NCBI GenBank assembly: GCA_022316685.1
Contig: JAKJHU010000085.1
Coordinates: forward strand, 1,550,001-1,614,000
Length of the DNA stretch: 64,000 bases
From: Progne subis subis
Taxonomy: Eukaryota > Chordata > Aves > Passeriformes > Hirundinidae
Reading direction: 5' to 3'
Below the pieces are notes generated by a model. The model had not been told where the DNA came from and ran no database searches. It saw only the letters and a list, made by a program, of their open reading frames with translations. Shown one piece after another: positions 41,901 through 58,249 of this stretch. Positions within the stretch are counted from its first letter, which is position 1. Each line of letters starts with the position of its first letter. The position numbers and the translations under genes were made by a program.

Positions 41901-42701
41901 GAGGGGAAAAAGGAAAACTGGCCGGGTTTCACATCGAGCGGGGCACTTTGCCCTTTACGGGTTTCTGTTTAGCACTAGAGGCTTCCAGCGGCTCCCAGCC
42001 TGGCCGCGGGATGCTGAGGGCTTCCAGCGGCACCAGCAGCCAGGCGGGGCGAGTGGGACCCCAGCCCTCAGCCCTCACGGCGGGGGCGGCAGCGACAACC
42101 CCCGCTCCCCCCCACCCACGGGCCTCGGGCCTGCGGGGAAGCGCCCGCCAGGATCCCCCAGGTTCGCTGAAAACAAAAGCGGCACCGAACCCCGCGTGTG
42201 GGTCGGGTCGGGCCGGGGGATCCCCGCTCGGATGCGACCCCGCCTCTCACACGGTCCCGGGTCCCGGCGCGGTCCTCCCGCCCAGCCCGGCCGGGGCTCG
42301 CTCCCGGCGCCGCTCGGCCCCCGGCGGTACCTGTAGGCCAGGGACATGCACTCGAACAGCTTCGTGAGGGACGCGTCGATGCTGAGGCGGCCGCCGGCGC
42401 CGCCGCCGCCGCGGGCCGCCCCGAACTGGTAGGTCTGGCAGGTCTGCTCGTTGACCGTGTCGAAGTCGTAGCCCTTCTTGGGCGGGTGCTCGCTGTGCGG
42501 CGACGAGACCATGAAGTGCCCCGAGTGGATGATCTGAGGGCCCGGGGGCTGCCCCCGCCGCGGCCCGCACCGCCGCCCCCCGCCCGGCGACGCTCCGCCG
42601 TCGTCCGTGTCCGACGAGTCCTCGTCGGGCTCCGTGCGGGGGGACAGCGGTCCCGCCGCCCCGAGCAGCCGCGCCGGCCGCATGAACACGTCGGCGGCCA
42701 T
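2834..42701 (-). CDS. MLXIP: MLXIP (MondoA), complete coding region in 17 exons
   Basis: This bHLH-leucine-zipper transcription factor pairs with MLX, shuttles between the outer mitochondrial membrane or cytosol and the nucleus, and activates glucose-responsive genes such as TXNIP. The 17 exons listed separately total 2739 nt, join in phase and predict 912 residues. Domains in order: acidic start (MAADVFM, residues 1-55); Mondo conserved regions from about 57 to 232 (IIHSGHFMVSSPH, LSIDASLTKLFECM, LVSPKWKNFKGLKL, EGKYWKRRIEIVIREYHKWR); a glucose-response segment (HLGNADMIQPGLIPLQPN) near 291-310; a long Pro/Ser/Gln-rich activation region (about 320-700); bHLH from 713 (NRRMRHLSEQKRRSNIK); zipper to about 790; and a C-terminal dimerisation/cytoplasmic-localisation domain (NWKFWI, IKPLFESFNGMVS, LAWLDQHCSLP). 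The MAADVFM start, the overall length and the BCL7A neighbour favour MondoA over its paralogue ChREBP (MLXIPL). Confidence 0.96.
3432..3561 (-). CDS. MLXIP: MLXIP coding exon 16
   Basis: Encodes residues 830-872: FSIIIKPLFESFNGMVSTTS then LAWLDQHCSLPVLRP. Core of the C-terminal domain conserved in MondoA and ChREBP. Acceptor TTTGCAG; donor CCAA|GTAAGT, leaving the A of a split ATG codon. Confidence 0.95.
4177..4300 (-). CDS. MLXIP: MLXIP coding exon 15
   Basis: Encodes residues 788-829: SCQQQLPATGVPVTRQRFDH then LFDEYVRSRTLQNWKFWI. It begins the C-terminal dimerisation/cytoplasmic-localisation domain. Acceptor TTTTCAG. The donor ATT|GTATCC fits consensus poorly, but phase and homology fix it. 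Confidence 0.94.
4864..4991 (-). CDS. MLXIP: MLXIP coding exon 14 (helix 2 and leucine zipper)
   Basis: Encodes ISHAITLQKTVEYIAKLQQE followed by RTQMQEETRRLREEIEELNA, residues 746-788. This is helix 2 running into the leucine zipper, the MLX heterodimer interface. Acceptor GGCCTAG; donor CT|GTGAGA. Confidence 0.96.
6176..6274 (-). CDS. MLXIP: MLXIP coding exon 13 (basic region and helix 1)
   Basis: Thirty-three codons, residues 713-745: NRRMRHLSEQKRRSNIKIGF then SALNSLVSANSKS. The basic region keeps the His-Glu-Arg arrangement (H..E...R) that contacts the E-box half site CAC/GTG. Acceptor TTATGCAG; donor TCG|GTAAGT. Phase 0 on both sides. Confidence 0.96.
6435..7230 (+). mobile_element. Decayed endogenous retrovirus pol fragment
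   Basis: The plus strand carries a frame (6435-6656) that resembles retroviral reverse transcriptase around the palm: FVDQLTSDICTYFK, then LVQYAHDLLLASKA in the position of the LxQYVDDLLxA motif. A frame change leads to the usual following signature (HQEV-K-YLGF-like, about 6668-6705). A block with FLSTGG and WIPG near 6800-6860 resembles the reverse transcriptase thumb/connection. Weaker similarity to the RNase H region may reach 7230. The layout is like gammaretroviral (class I) pol. The YxDD box reads YAHD, and stops and frame changes break it, so it cannot encode an enzyme. No LTR, gag or env was recognised. It lies antisense to MLXIP, within intron 12. Confidence 0.72.
8465..8488. repeat. 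Perfect 10-bp hairpin in MLXIP intron 12
   Basis: CAGAGAGAAC and its exact complement GTTCTCTCTG are separated by the 4-nt loop TGCT. A second imperfect hairpin follows at about 8494-8515 (GTCACGACA / TGTCATGAC, one mismatch). Nothing else here indicates an RNA gene. Confidence 0.6.
8763..8887 (-). CDS. MLXIP: MLXIP coding exon 12
   Basis: Encodes residues 671-712: RDCQNSGQASPCTSEQSPSP, QSPQNSCSGKPATDP and MAAFK, leading into the DNA-binding domain. The split serine (A|GC) joins exon 11. Acceptor TTTATGAAG; donor AAG|GTGTGT. Confidence 0.93.
9614..9800 (-). CDS. MLXIP: MLXIP coding exon 11
   Basis: Encodes residues 609-670: APGVTEFRSNILVGPAQ, VSHLFPPSVVQDVLVKGEHM, then Ser/Pro-rich sequence. 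It aligns with the remembered human APGVPEFHSSILV. Acceptor TTCCCAG after an unusually long pyrimidine tract; donor CCTA|GTAAGT. Confidence 0.94.
9826..9940 (+). repeat. Polypurine/polypyrimidine tract at the MLXIP exon 11 acceptor
   Basis: About 115 bases are almost all A/G on the plus strand, hence C/T on the transcribed sense strand. It lies directly upstream of the exon 11 acceptor (exon starts at 9800). It forms an unusually long pyrimidine tract and could adopt triplex (H-DNA) structure. Confidence 0.75.
10516..10637 (-). CDS. MLXIP: MLXIP coding exon 10
   Basis: Encodes AAFQGQSRAVIVTPAPLKRE and SQSNVAIAPAGIVR, residues 568-608. The acceptor TTCTTCAG|CTGCC is chosen because it restores PAAF. 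A second AG 11 nt downstream (TTTCAG|GGACAG) would shift the frame. Donor AGA|GTAAGG. Confidence 0.93.
10638..13425 (-). other. MLXIP: MLXIP intron 9
   Basis: A 2.8 kb intron. No repeat family, ORF or RNA gene recognised. Composition is even and ORFs in both directions are short. Confidence 0.6.
13426..14077 (-). CDS. MLXIP: MLXIP coding exon 9 (652 nt, activation region)
   Basis: The largest exon, residues 351-567. It is rich in Pro, Ser, Gln and Ala as expected for an activation/low-complexity region. Conserved islands are SVITHTASATLTHNAPATTF, SQSQSQS and KIVPAPK, followed by VSLVVKNAFITP. Acceptor TCTCTCAG; donor CCAG|GTGAGG. Long antisense frames over this exon are by-products of its composition. 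Confidence 0.95.
14175..14266 (-). CDS. MLXIP: MLXIP coding exon 8
   Basis: Encodes residues 320-350: ELFTPSRSSNYLPSV then a Ser/Thr-rich stretch (TTDSSSHSSQ). It joins exon 7 through G|AA (glutamate). Acceptor TGTTTCAG; donor CAG|GTAAGG. Confidence 0.93.
14836..14925 (-). CDS. MLXIP: MLXIP coding exon 7 (glucose-response segment)
   Basis: Encodes HLGNADMIQPGLIPLQPN and FDFMDTFEPFQ, residues 290-319. This matches the Mondo conserved segment following the glucose-response activation element. Acceptor TTTTCCAG; donor CAGG|GTAAGA. Confidence 0.95.
15251..15310. repeat. 30-bp tandem duplication
   Basis: Two head-to-tail copies (15251-15280 and 15281-15310) starting AGCCTGACCCACCACAGCTC and ending GGAGAGT differ at two positions. 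It lies within MLXIP intron 6, about 300 bp upstream of exon 7 in the transcript. Confidence 0.9.
15835..16006 (-). CDS. MLXIP: MLXIP coding exon 6
   Basis: Encodes residues 233-289: DDDVVLWQ, TPVPMEEGSLLDADMLMSEF and TDTLFSTLSSHQLVSWPN. This acidic/hydrophobic segment is shared with human MLXIP (MLMSEFSDTLFSTLSSHQ). Acceptor TTTGGCAG; donor ATAG|GTATTT. Confidence 0.95.
17027..17068 (-). CDS. MLXIP: MLXIP coding exon 5 (42 nt micro-exon)
   Basis: Fourteen codons, LQKHKDEDLSSLVR (residues 219-232), matching the remembered human LQQHKDEDLSSLVQ. Acceptor TTTTGCAG; donor AGG|GTATGT. Phase 0 on both sides, so skipping it would keep the frame. Confidence 0.93.
17349..17438 (-). CDS. MLXIP: MLXIP coding exon 4
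   Basis: Thirty codons (residues 189-218), including EGKYWKRRIEIVIREYHKWR. This is Mondo conserved region IV, with the basic nuclear-import residues. The acceptor is CTCAG. The donor reads AGG|GTCTGT, which has C instead of A/G at +3 and is weak; phase and the next exon confirm its position. Confidence 0.93.
18693..18778 (-). CDS. MLXIP: MLXIP coding exon 3
   Basis: Encodes YLEKRKNPVCHFVTPLDG and a following acidic stretch (VDVDEHRRPE), residues 160-188. The split tyrosine codon (T|AC) joins exon 2. Acceptor TTTCAG; donor GAG|GTGTGT. It ends in phase 0. Confidence 0.94.
19094..19200 (-). CDS. MLXIP: MLXIP coding exon 2
   Basis: Encodes residues 124-160 in conserved region III: GRLVSPKWKNFKGLKLQWRD, then a helix with NNAIWRAWYMQ. 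This region is the 14-3-3 binding and glucose-inhibitory surface in Mondo proteins. The acceptor TTGCAG and donor CAGT|GTAAGT fit consensus. The exon 1 bases AG plus its first C give serine. Confidence 0.95.
20398..20461. repeat. 32-bp tandem duplication
   Basis: Two copies at period 32, each containing CATCCTACA, then ACAAGGCACTTCC, with a few differences that increase toward the end of the second copy. Confidence 0.85.
25060..25083 (+). repeat. 24-nt T homopolymer
   Basis: An uninterrupted T-run on the plus strand. Read on the minus strand it is a poly(A) tail-like tract, but no retrotransposon body or target-site duplication was recognised next to it. Confidence 0.85.
28955..29096 (+). 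repeat. C/A-only microsatellite (CAAA)n/(CAA)n
   Basis: About 140 bases made almost entirely of A and C on one strand, with units CAAA, CAAAA and an uninterrupted (CAA) run near 29039-29057. Short Lys/Thr/Asn frames across it are artefacts. Confidence 0.9.
33468..33503. repeat. 18-bp tandem duplication
   Basis: AACAAGTCATTAAAATTT is repeated head to tail with one mismatch. Confidence 0.85.
34161..34180. repeat. Perfect 10-bp tandem duplication
   Basis: GATTGTCACA occurs twice in a row and runs into an E-box-like CACGTG (34178-34183). Confidence 0.85.
34765..35045 (-). other. Unidentified coding-like exon in MLXIP intron 1
   Basis: A 281-nt segment has a strong acceptor (TTTTTCCTCCCTTTCTCTAG) and donor (CTTACAG|GTAGAA), and one frame is open throughout (93 codons). 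Its composition is protein-like and charged: KFRSELTEESKGRPV, KEREQKWKKDLEGEDEEDVQ and SLRKATELMRNL. The entering phase fits MLXIP exon 1 exactly (AG|T gives Ser), but the exit phase does not fit exon 2, so inclusion would change the frame downstream. The frame stays open past the donor to 34484, allowing a terminal exon. I do not recognise the protein. Alternatives are an exon of a nested gene, a processed pseudogene, or chance. Confidence 0.4.
36000..36860 (+). other. Pyrimidine-rich block in MLXIP intron 1
   Basis: The plus strand is markedly C/T-rich over about 860 bases, leaving a long accidental-looking frame (36218-36706). It may be the remains of an old transposable element. No conserved protein motif or terminal repeat was seen. 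Confidence 0.35.
39298..39330 (+). repeat. A-rich low-complexity tract
   Basis: Two A-runs separated by CAC, followed by ACAACACCAACC, within MLXIP intron 1. Confidence 0.8.
40171..40205 (+). repeat. Imperfect triplicate of about 12-13 bp
   Basis: GAGGTAATGACCC, AGGTAATGACT and GAGGTAATCT follow one another. Confidence 0.7.
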
Positions 42702-42870
42702 GGCCCCGCTGCCGCCGCGGCCGAGCCCGCGCCCGCTCTGCGCCGCCACCGCCCCGCTCCGCCCCGCGCCGGCCCCCGCCGCGCTTAAAGGCGACGGAGC
42801 GGCCCCGCCGGCGCCCTGCCCCCGCCGGGATGGGGGACACGCCGAGGTTCCGCCGGGATCGCTGTTTTTA
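41985..42870 (-). promoter_or_regulatory. MLXIP: CpG island with the MLXIP promoter, 5' UTR and exon 1
   Basis: GC content and CpG density rise sharply here against AT-rich flanks on both sides. The island covers the start codon, all of exon 1 and the first few hundred bases of intron 1. GC-box-like motifs (CCGCCCC) occur at about 42749-42770, and a TTTAAG sequence lies at about 42784-42790 on the minus strand. The transcription start is probably between 42720 and 42850, but no element fixes it. Long frames in all six readings reflect the lack of AT-rich stop codons. Confidence 0.88.
42331..42701 (-). CDS. MLXIP: MLXIP coding exon 1 (start codon)
   Basis: The ATG at 42701-42699 begins MAADVFM, the MondoA N-terminus, and sits inside the CpG island. 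The exon encodes residues 1-123 and two bases of codon 124. An acidic stretch (TEPDEDSSDTDD) is followed by a Gly/Arg/Pro-rich linker, then conserved region I (IIHSGHFMVSSPH, PPKKGYDFDTVN) and region II (LSIDASLTKLFECMSLAY), which carries the CRM1-type export signal in this family. A run of glycines (about residues 98-104) replaces a shorter linker in the human protein. The donor is CAG|GTACCG. Confidence 0.95.
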
Positions 42871-43004
42871 AAAAAGGGGAAGGCGCTGTTGCTGCTTCTG
42901 CCCTGTGCCAGGAATGTCCCCACTCTTTCTGAGGATGGCTGGTTTAAATGATCCAGCGGGGACATCCATCCAGCAGGACCTTTTTTTTTTTTTTTTTTTT
43001 AACC

Positions 43005-43225
43005 AAATGAAACGAAATGTTCCACCTCAACACGAGGAACAGCTCCTTTACGTTGAGGGTGGCAGAGCAGTGGAACTGCCCAGGGAGGCGATGGGTTCTC
43101 CCCCTCTGGAGACATTCCAAACACATCTGGATGCGTTCCTGTGTCACCTGCTCCAGGTGACCCTGCCTGGGCAGGGCGGTTGGACTGAGTGATCTCCAGA
43201 AATCCCTTCCAGCTCTAAGGATTAT
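43005..43225 (+). mobile_element. CR1 LINE 3' end fragment
   Basis: The sequence follows the conserved CR1 3' region in order: CTTTACGTTGAGGGTGGCAG, TGCCCAGGGAGGCGATGG, CTCTGGAGACATTCCAAAC, then GGTTGGACTGAGTGATCTCC and CCCTTCCAGCTCTAAGGATT. The usual ATTCT-type 3' terminal repeat is degraded. It is truncated at the 5' end, as most CR1 copies are, and lies about 200-300 bp upstream of the likely MLXIP promoter in antisense orientation. CR1 is the dominant LINE of birds and other reptiles. Confidence 0.9.
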
Positions 43226-44257
43226 GGAAAACATTCTTAAACTTAAGGGACTAGAGGAACACAAGATGTAGAGGACAGTCCAAAAATGGATGAAAGATGT
43301 TGAGAGAGCAAATGCTCTAGAAATACTTAAATTGTCTTTAATGCACTAAATTGCTTATTATTTTCCAGAAGCAGTTTGCAATAAGCCAGGACAACCAGAG
43401 AAGCTGGAGACCTGCAGAGTCCCAGAGAGGTCAGGACAGGGAGCTTCTGCTGCCAGGTTAGTGGCTCACACCTATACCAGTACCTGCTCAGCAGCACATA
43501 AAAAGGAGCCACAGTTGTTCCAGGGGAAGTAAAGGTCAGATTTTATCCTTCTCAAAAGCATAAAGGAAAAAATGGATCCTGTAGGTTAACATAAAAGCAC
43601 GACAATAGGGCCAGTGTGGGGAGAGAGCATCATCCTACAGCACAAAACCCCATACACTTGTTTGTGTACACGAAGTCAAGAGAAAAGATCTCAAACTTGC
43701 CCTGCAGTTCAAACCTCCACAACCAGGAGAGCAGCCAGATCCTAGGACACACATTCCAAAGCATTCCTACTAAATTGCATATATTATTTCAGTTTTAGGA
43801 CCTCACACTTAACATGAAAAACCAGACTCTTCTACATAGCCACCCTCAGGAGGGAAAAAGCTGCCAAACACTGAATAGCCACTTTTTCTGGTGTGTTAAA
43901 CCAGAAACAAGATCAAGGGAGACTTAAGAGATTGAGAGCAAGTCTTGGGCGAGGAGAAAAGAAGCATCCCTGCAATATCCCAATTACGCCCATGCAATGA
44001 TCTGACATTCCCCATTAGCATGGAATCAAGGCTGATCCCTGTGTTTAGGGGAGGAGTGGTAGGTCAAACACTTCCCCACACATGAAAGCAACAGTAAGGA
44101 ATGATCACGTCATGTGAGAGCTGTCTCAGATCCTTAAAAAACAAAACTAGCATTCAGCTCTTAATCAGCATCATGCATGACTCAAATTCTGAAGAAAAGG
44201 CCAGTCATATTTAGCTTCAAATCTGGTTATTGCTATCTTATATTAACATTTGCTTTA

Positions 44258-44304
44258 AAAAAAAAGAAAAAAAGAAAAAAAAAGAGAAAAAGGAAATAAA
44301 AAAG
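44258..44304 (+). repeat. A/G-rich low-complexity tract
   Basis: Runs of A broken by single G residues ((A)nG units). Confidence 0.8.
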
Positions 44305-46096
44305 TGCCTGCCACCCAGCAAGACATTCTAAGAATATTTTAAATACGAAAAAAAATTAAAACATTTCAAAACAACATTCACAGTTTAACAATACCTATTA
44401 AAAGTCTTCCATGTAGTTTATTAAGAACTAAGTCTGAGCTAAAAAGATCACATCAGTAGCAGCACTGTATGAAGTATTTCCATGACAACAGCCTGTACAC
44501 TGACCTCACTAAATTCTAAGCAAGCCAGTGTTTCCTCCTGCAGGAAAAGACAGGTAACTTGTTCAAATAAAATCATTAGGTAGCAGTGCAATTTTCTAGG
44601 AAGAGTTAGGAGTACACCATTATCTGAAGAAAGGGCAGCAGCTTTCAGCTACAACACAAGTTCAGGGTTTTCTCTTCTGCTAGATGTAAGGAAAGGAGCA
44701 TCCCTTAAAATAATTCCATTTATTTTGGAGACAGACGTCTTGGTTTGCCCTTTTAAGATGAGCATTTAGGTGATCAGTAACAGTTCAAAACTGCCAGCGA
44801 TCCTCTCCTGCTCCACAGCAAGGAATTCCAGGAGGCACAGGGAAACACTAAGAGCCCACAGCATCTTTTGAGCCTTTTCTTACTGTTTTTCATCAATCCA
44901 CAGCGCAAGGTAAAACACAGGCCACCACCCTCAAGGAACATCAATTCCTTGAAATAGGCTTTTAGGACAGGAGGAATTTGACTGTAATACACACTGTGAA
45001 CAGAGACATCCTAACTGCTTAATGCCCACAGTGTATTCCACACCACTCAGTGGTGAGATTATCCTCCCGAATCTACAGACAGGCAGATAAGGATTCCCAT
45101 ACTGATAAGGGAAAGAGCTCAAGGACTCTACTCACAGCCTGGGCCAGGGGGTGAGTGTGGGAGTCCGGCCCCACTCCGTACCCGTCCTGCTCCCAGGAAA
45201 CCTCCAGCCGTGCCCCGCTCCAGGCTGCTGCTGCTCTGTCCCTGGCACAAGCCTTACCTGTTCAGAGGCCTTTCCTTCTGGGACCCATCTTGAGTTACAG
45301 CCTTGCTTCTACTTGTCCTTTCCTCTCTCTCCAGTTCCACCCCGTATGGAACTCCTTGATACGCGTCTCCTGGTTTAATTCACTAACCTGGAGAAGTATA
45401 AAAAACAAACTAAACCAGTTTCCTTCTCAGGTTAGTGAGTTTAAGGGGCTGGTGAAGATGTTACAAAGCACCCTGGTAAATGTGAGGGGGGCAAGAGAGC
45501 CAAGGCAGGAACAGGCTGGGGCTCACCCCGCTGGGAGCCAGCCCAGCTGCCTGTGGAGCTGCAGGCCACCTTGGGACAGAGCACACAGAACACTAAAAAT
45601 AAGCTGGACACTTTATATCCATCTTGAATGTAAAGAATCTTTCCAAAACTCTTTGGGAGTTTTACCCTTGCAAGCATCAGACTCGAGCTGGTTTCCAAAC
45701 TGAAGCACGTTTCCACACTCTGCCTTCCCTACCCCCTCCGGTTTGAGTTACCGGAACACATTAACCGAGCACCAAACGAGGAATTTGGTAAATGAATTAT
45801 CTTAAATTACCAAATTATTCTGCAGACTGCTGTAATTACATTGGCCATATCTGTTTGCTGTTCTTACAACCAGCACCTGCCCCACCACACAATTATCAAG
45901 ACACCTTTGGACTGCTCAAAGGTGATCCTTTTGCACGTCATCAAATGAGATACCACCAGAGAATACACATTTAAAAATACCATTTATAAAACCAGAAATT
46001 TATTGCAATTAAGAAAAAAAAAAAAAAAAACCAAACCAAACTGAGATTAAGTTTCTTGATAAAAATTCTTCACACGGCATTCATGTTGTGATTTTT

Positions 46097-46135
46097 TTTA
46101 TTTTATTTTGAAATGAAACCATTGTACATTGTACA
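46097..46135 (-). terminator. BCL7A: BCL7A polyadenylation signal cluster
   Basis: On the minus strand TGTACAATGTACA (two UGUA motifs, as bound by CFIm) is followed by overlapping AATAAA hexamers (AAAATAAAATAAAA). Cleavage would fall near 46070-46090. Both the order and the spacing suit a strong mammalian/avian poly(A) site. Confidence 0.7.
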
Positions 46136-46185
46136 AACCATAACTACCGATGGAATAAATAAGTGAAAAATTATACTGCTGTACA

Positions 46186-46201
46186 ACACACACACACACA
46201 A
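46186..46201 (+). repeat. (CA)n dinucleotide run
   Basis: A short uninterrupted CA repeat in the BCL7A 3' UTR. Confidence 0.85.
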
Positions 46202-46357
46202 ATCATAAGATGGAAAACGATTAGGTATTGAAGAAAACAAAATTCTTTACACCTTCTAACAGGCCCTTAGATATAAAGAACATTCCAAAACATGACAATG
46301 TTTATGTATGAAGATAGCCACCCAAAACCGATATTTTATACTGCCTTGTTGATTTTT

Positions 46358-46378
46358 TGTTGTTGTTGTTGTTGTTTT
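46358..46378 (+). repeat. (GTT)n trinucleotide run
   Basis: About seven GTT units in the BCL7A 3' UTR. Confidence 0.85.
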
Positions 46379-49300
46379 GTAAGTGCCAGCACTTTTTGGA
46401 ATGTTTAACAACTACTTTCCCAAGCATAAAAATTCCAAGGAATAGTTCTGCTATAAAATGTTTGGCTGAGTAAATTGATTATCTGGAAGGCCTTCCCACG
46501 TGTTCCACAAACTCAGCTAAATTACTCGCTTGCTTCTAGTTTCCCTTTTTTTTTTTTTTTCATATTTTTTGTTATTTATTTATTTTAACTGAAGCTCCAA
46601 CATTCAGCATTGTAGCAAGGAAGCACTTCTTGATATTTGCACTATTTCTAAAACATCAGCTGCATGAGAACTTTCAGTCAACTTGAAAGAAATTACATCT
46701 CTCCTCCTTCTCCACCTCTCAATGCTTTCAATAAACCCTTTTACAGTGAGTTCATAAAACAAGTTTTGGGTAGAGATAGGTCCAAGCCAAAAAAAGCTGG
46801 ATTTAGATCTGGTTTCCAGCCTCAGGTGGATTTGAATTCCATGTTCTGGTTTGGTCCCATCTGTACTTTCTGGCATTAAAATGTGTTCAATCACATCCGT
46901 TGGCCCATAAATGTTATCAGGCACTTCAAAAAAAGACTAATAACAGTCTTATACACTATTTTGGATTTCTTCACACCAGATAATGTCAAAGTCTCTTCCC
47001 TCAGAGACTGACAATAACAGGTCTAAGGAACCCAAATCTATCTGCTTGTTCAGTTGTCTGTTGTCACTAGAATCTCTGGTTAAAATAAAAGATCTGAATG
47101 CATTCTGTAGAAGCTGTAAATAAAGGATTTCTACCTCAGAAATAAAGCCTCTAGGAAGATGGTTATGATGCCTTGTCTCGTTAGCCACAGAACAATGAAC
47201 AGTTCTGAGCAGAAGCCACAGGAGAGAAAAGGAAGTTTAATTATAAACCTGTTGATGTCAATAATGCCAATAAATGTTTCTATCTAATGAAAAATTTGAG
47301 GTATTTTTAGTGCTATTTATATATTTTATTTCTTCCTAAAGTACAGGAATTAGTTCCTAAATGAAAAGTCTATTTACTCCCTTGGAAACGTTACAAAATG
47401 AAAATTCAAAACTTGCTGCGATGCACCTGAAGAGAGGGATTAGTAAACACAACTGCTTGTCAAAGGTGGCATCAATTTGTTTCATTTTAGCATTAGGAAT
47501 AACGAAAAGTTAGTAAATCAAAAATATTCAGAAGTTTGAATCTTTCTAGATTTGCCCATTTAATATATCAATAGAACTTCTCACAAAATATCACTTAAAT
47601 CTGAATGTAATATACATACAAATCAATTGTCATGGACCAATTATTCACATTTTAGGCATACACATAATTCAAGAGAATTCTACTGTTTCATTGCATATAT
47701 TGTGCAAATTCAGGTTTTGGCTCCTCATTTCCTTATTTTCAGAATGTTAACGGACTTCATGATCAGACTAGAAATCCCAAAATCTTATTAGGGAGCACGC
47801 TGTTTTCATGAATGATTTGCAATCAAATTTTATTTGGTTAAAATCCAAAATGTTTTATTTCAACATAAGGGAAAAAGTTGAGTGTCATAGGTTATTTGGG
47901 GTTCAATCCTACAAACATCTTATGGAAGGTCAGTATTGGCTCCCCACTCCTCCCTCCCCTTTTCCCTCCCCCCAGTTCCTTATTATTTTTCCTAATAAAG
48001 TGGTAATTGCAAACGTAATGCAGTAGTCTAAGTGCAAGCCATTTTCACTGTTGGAGAATTCAGACCTAAATAAGCTTCACGAAGACCTAATTTATGAAAA
48101 AAAACATTATCAACTGGAAGCAACTCCTTTTTTTTTCTTTTCGTCTAAAAAAGTATTTACAGTTTTTCGGCTTACAAACTACACGCAACCATTTCCAGAG
48201 CCGTGAGATGGCGTTTGAAATTCCAAGTTCCATCTCCCACGCCAGGAGAAGACGGAGCAAGGGCCCGATCCAGCAGCACGGATGGACACATGGATGGAGG
48301 GGTGTGCATGGAAGTGGGAGATCAGCGGTTCCACCGACACTGGGCGTTTATTCCCTGGAAGTACAAAGCCCACTGGAAGACCAGACCCTCGTGACCTGAT
48401 GCAGATGGTTCCACACTTCTGCTTGCCAGGAATTTGAGGGGAGCTGCACCTACCTTGTGCCTTTCCGTTCGTTTAGTTAGCATAAGCACACTTGGACGTT
48501 AATTGGAAGAGAAGGAACATTCCTAACTGGAAGTTAGGAACTGGACTATGGAAACAACAAGGCTTATTTACAAGACTTGCTGAAAGAGAATAAGGAACCC
48601 TCCACCCCCCAATTACAGTATTTTCCTGGAACATAGAAGTAAACATCTCATAATGAAACAGTACAATGAAATCCAGTTCAGTGAAAACATGATATCAAAA
48701 AAGACCAATTGAAAATAAACTCGCTGTGCATCAATCCCTTTGATCCTATTTATGTACATAGTGGAACTTTCCTGTAAAGCAAGTTGTACCCAGTACAGAG
48801 ATCTGGACCTAATACGTAAGTATTTTAGGTGCCTGTGTTATAATATCTATTCAGATCTGGACTATAAATGGTAAACAGATCATGTTAACTTCTGATGAAG
48901 TTAAGTATTTAGAAGACCAAATTTACAGTTGCGAATGCCACGCATTCAATAAAAGATCTCCACTATAGCTGCTAAAATAAAATATCAAGCTCCTTTTACT
49001 CCTTGGACTCCAAGAGTGAAAATGGCTTCCTGATTTGTAGTTGTTTAAAAATTTAAGCACCAGGGATTTAAAACTTAAAAACGAAACAAAAACCCCAAAC
49101 AAAAAAAGAAAAAAGAAGAAAAAAAAAAAAGCCCTACTACATGGCATTATGCAAACATAGGCCACTTTGCAAAGGAGACAGTTGCAAAACAACTTTTAAA
49201 AGTTAGCACTGTTTTCAGAACACAAGGCACAAAACAAAAGCAGACATCACGCCAGAACAATGAACTTCACATGAAAGCTAATACCTGACCTGTACCATCC

Positions 49301-49647
49301 TTAAATATCTTACAATGTTAAATAGAGAAATGAAAAAAAAAAAAAAAAATACAGCAGCAACATAATTGTAATTTTGACTTTAGAAACAGTGCGTAGACCC
49401 CTCCTGAGTTGTTTACTCCAACCATTTCAGAGACAGTAACTTAAAAGTTCTCAACGTTTGTTTCACAGGAAAAAGTTTTCAGTGTCTGAGAAGTTAAACC
49501 TTTGTTAGGCTTTCTTGGATTTTTGCTTGGTAACTTGAAAAGTTAGGAGTTCTGTCCTCATCCAAGAGAAGATGCTTAAGTAAGGTTGTTCTATAATTAA
49601 GCCCACTGATGTACCTTACATAAAAACTGACCAGAAAAATCTATAGT

Positions 49648-58249
<8,602 letters not shown>

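Larger units (their letters stand above)
19201..42330 (-). other. MLXIP: MLXIP intron 1 (about 23 kb)
   Basis: The large first intron. Supported contents are a 32-bp duplication (20398-20461), a 24-nt T-run (25060-25083), a C/A-only microsatellite (28955-29096), 18-bp and 10-bp duplications (33468-33503, 34161-34180), a coding-like orphan exon (34765-35045), a pyrimidine-rich block (36000-36860), an A-rich tract (39298-39330) and imperfect 13-bp repeats (40171-40205). No other gene, tRNA or recognisable transposon was found. Long plus-strand frames such as 32320-32844 show no family resemblance. Confidence 0.75.
42871..46079. other. Intergenic region between BCL7A and MLXIP
   Basis: About 3.2 kb between the BCL7A 3' end and the MLXIP promoter. 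It contains a 22-nt T-run (42980-43001), the CR1 fragment, an A-rich tract (44258-44304) and an A-run (46012-46030). The plus-strand frame 45155-45703 has no recognisable domain. An AATAAA on the minus strand at 46004-45999 is a possible secondary BCL7A poly(A) signal. Confidence 0.7.
46080..49647 (-). other. BCL7A: BCL7A 3' UTR (about 3.6 kb)
   Basis: AT-rich sequence from the BCL7A stop to a well-formed poly(A) site. It holds a (CA)n run (46186-46201), a (GTT)n run (46358-46378) and several A- or T-runs (for example 49329-49348). One sense frame around 46604-47235 is unusually open, with only two stops in about 210 codons. The end is placed by the poly(A) signal cluster at 46097-46107; a later signal at 45999-46004 is possible. 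Confidence 0.75.

Noticed and set aside
41896..42951. Several long frames on both strands in the CpG island
   Set aside because: GC-rich sequence lacks stop codons. Only the minus-strand frame beginning MAADVFM matches a protein family.
45155..45703. Plus-strand frame of 182 codons between BCL7A and MLXIP
   Set aside because: No recognisable family or promoter. Overlapping alternative frames of similar quality suggest chance.
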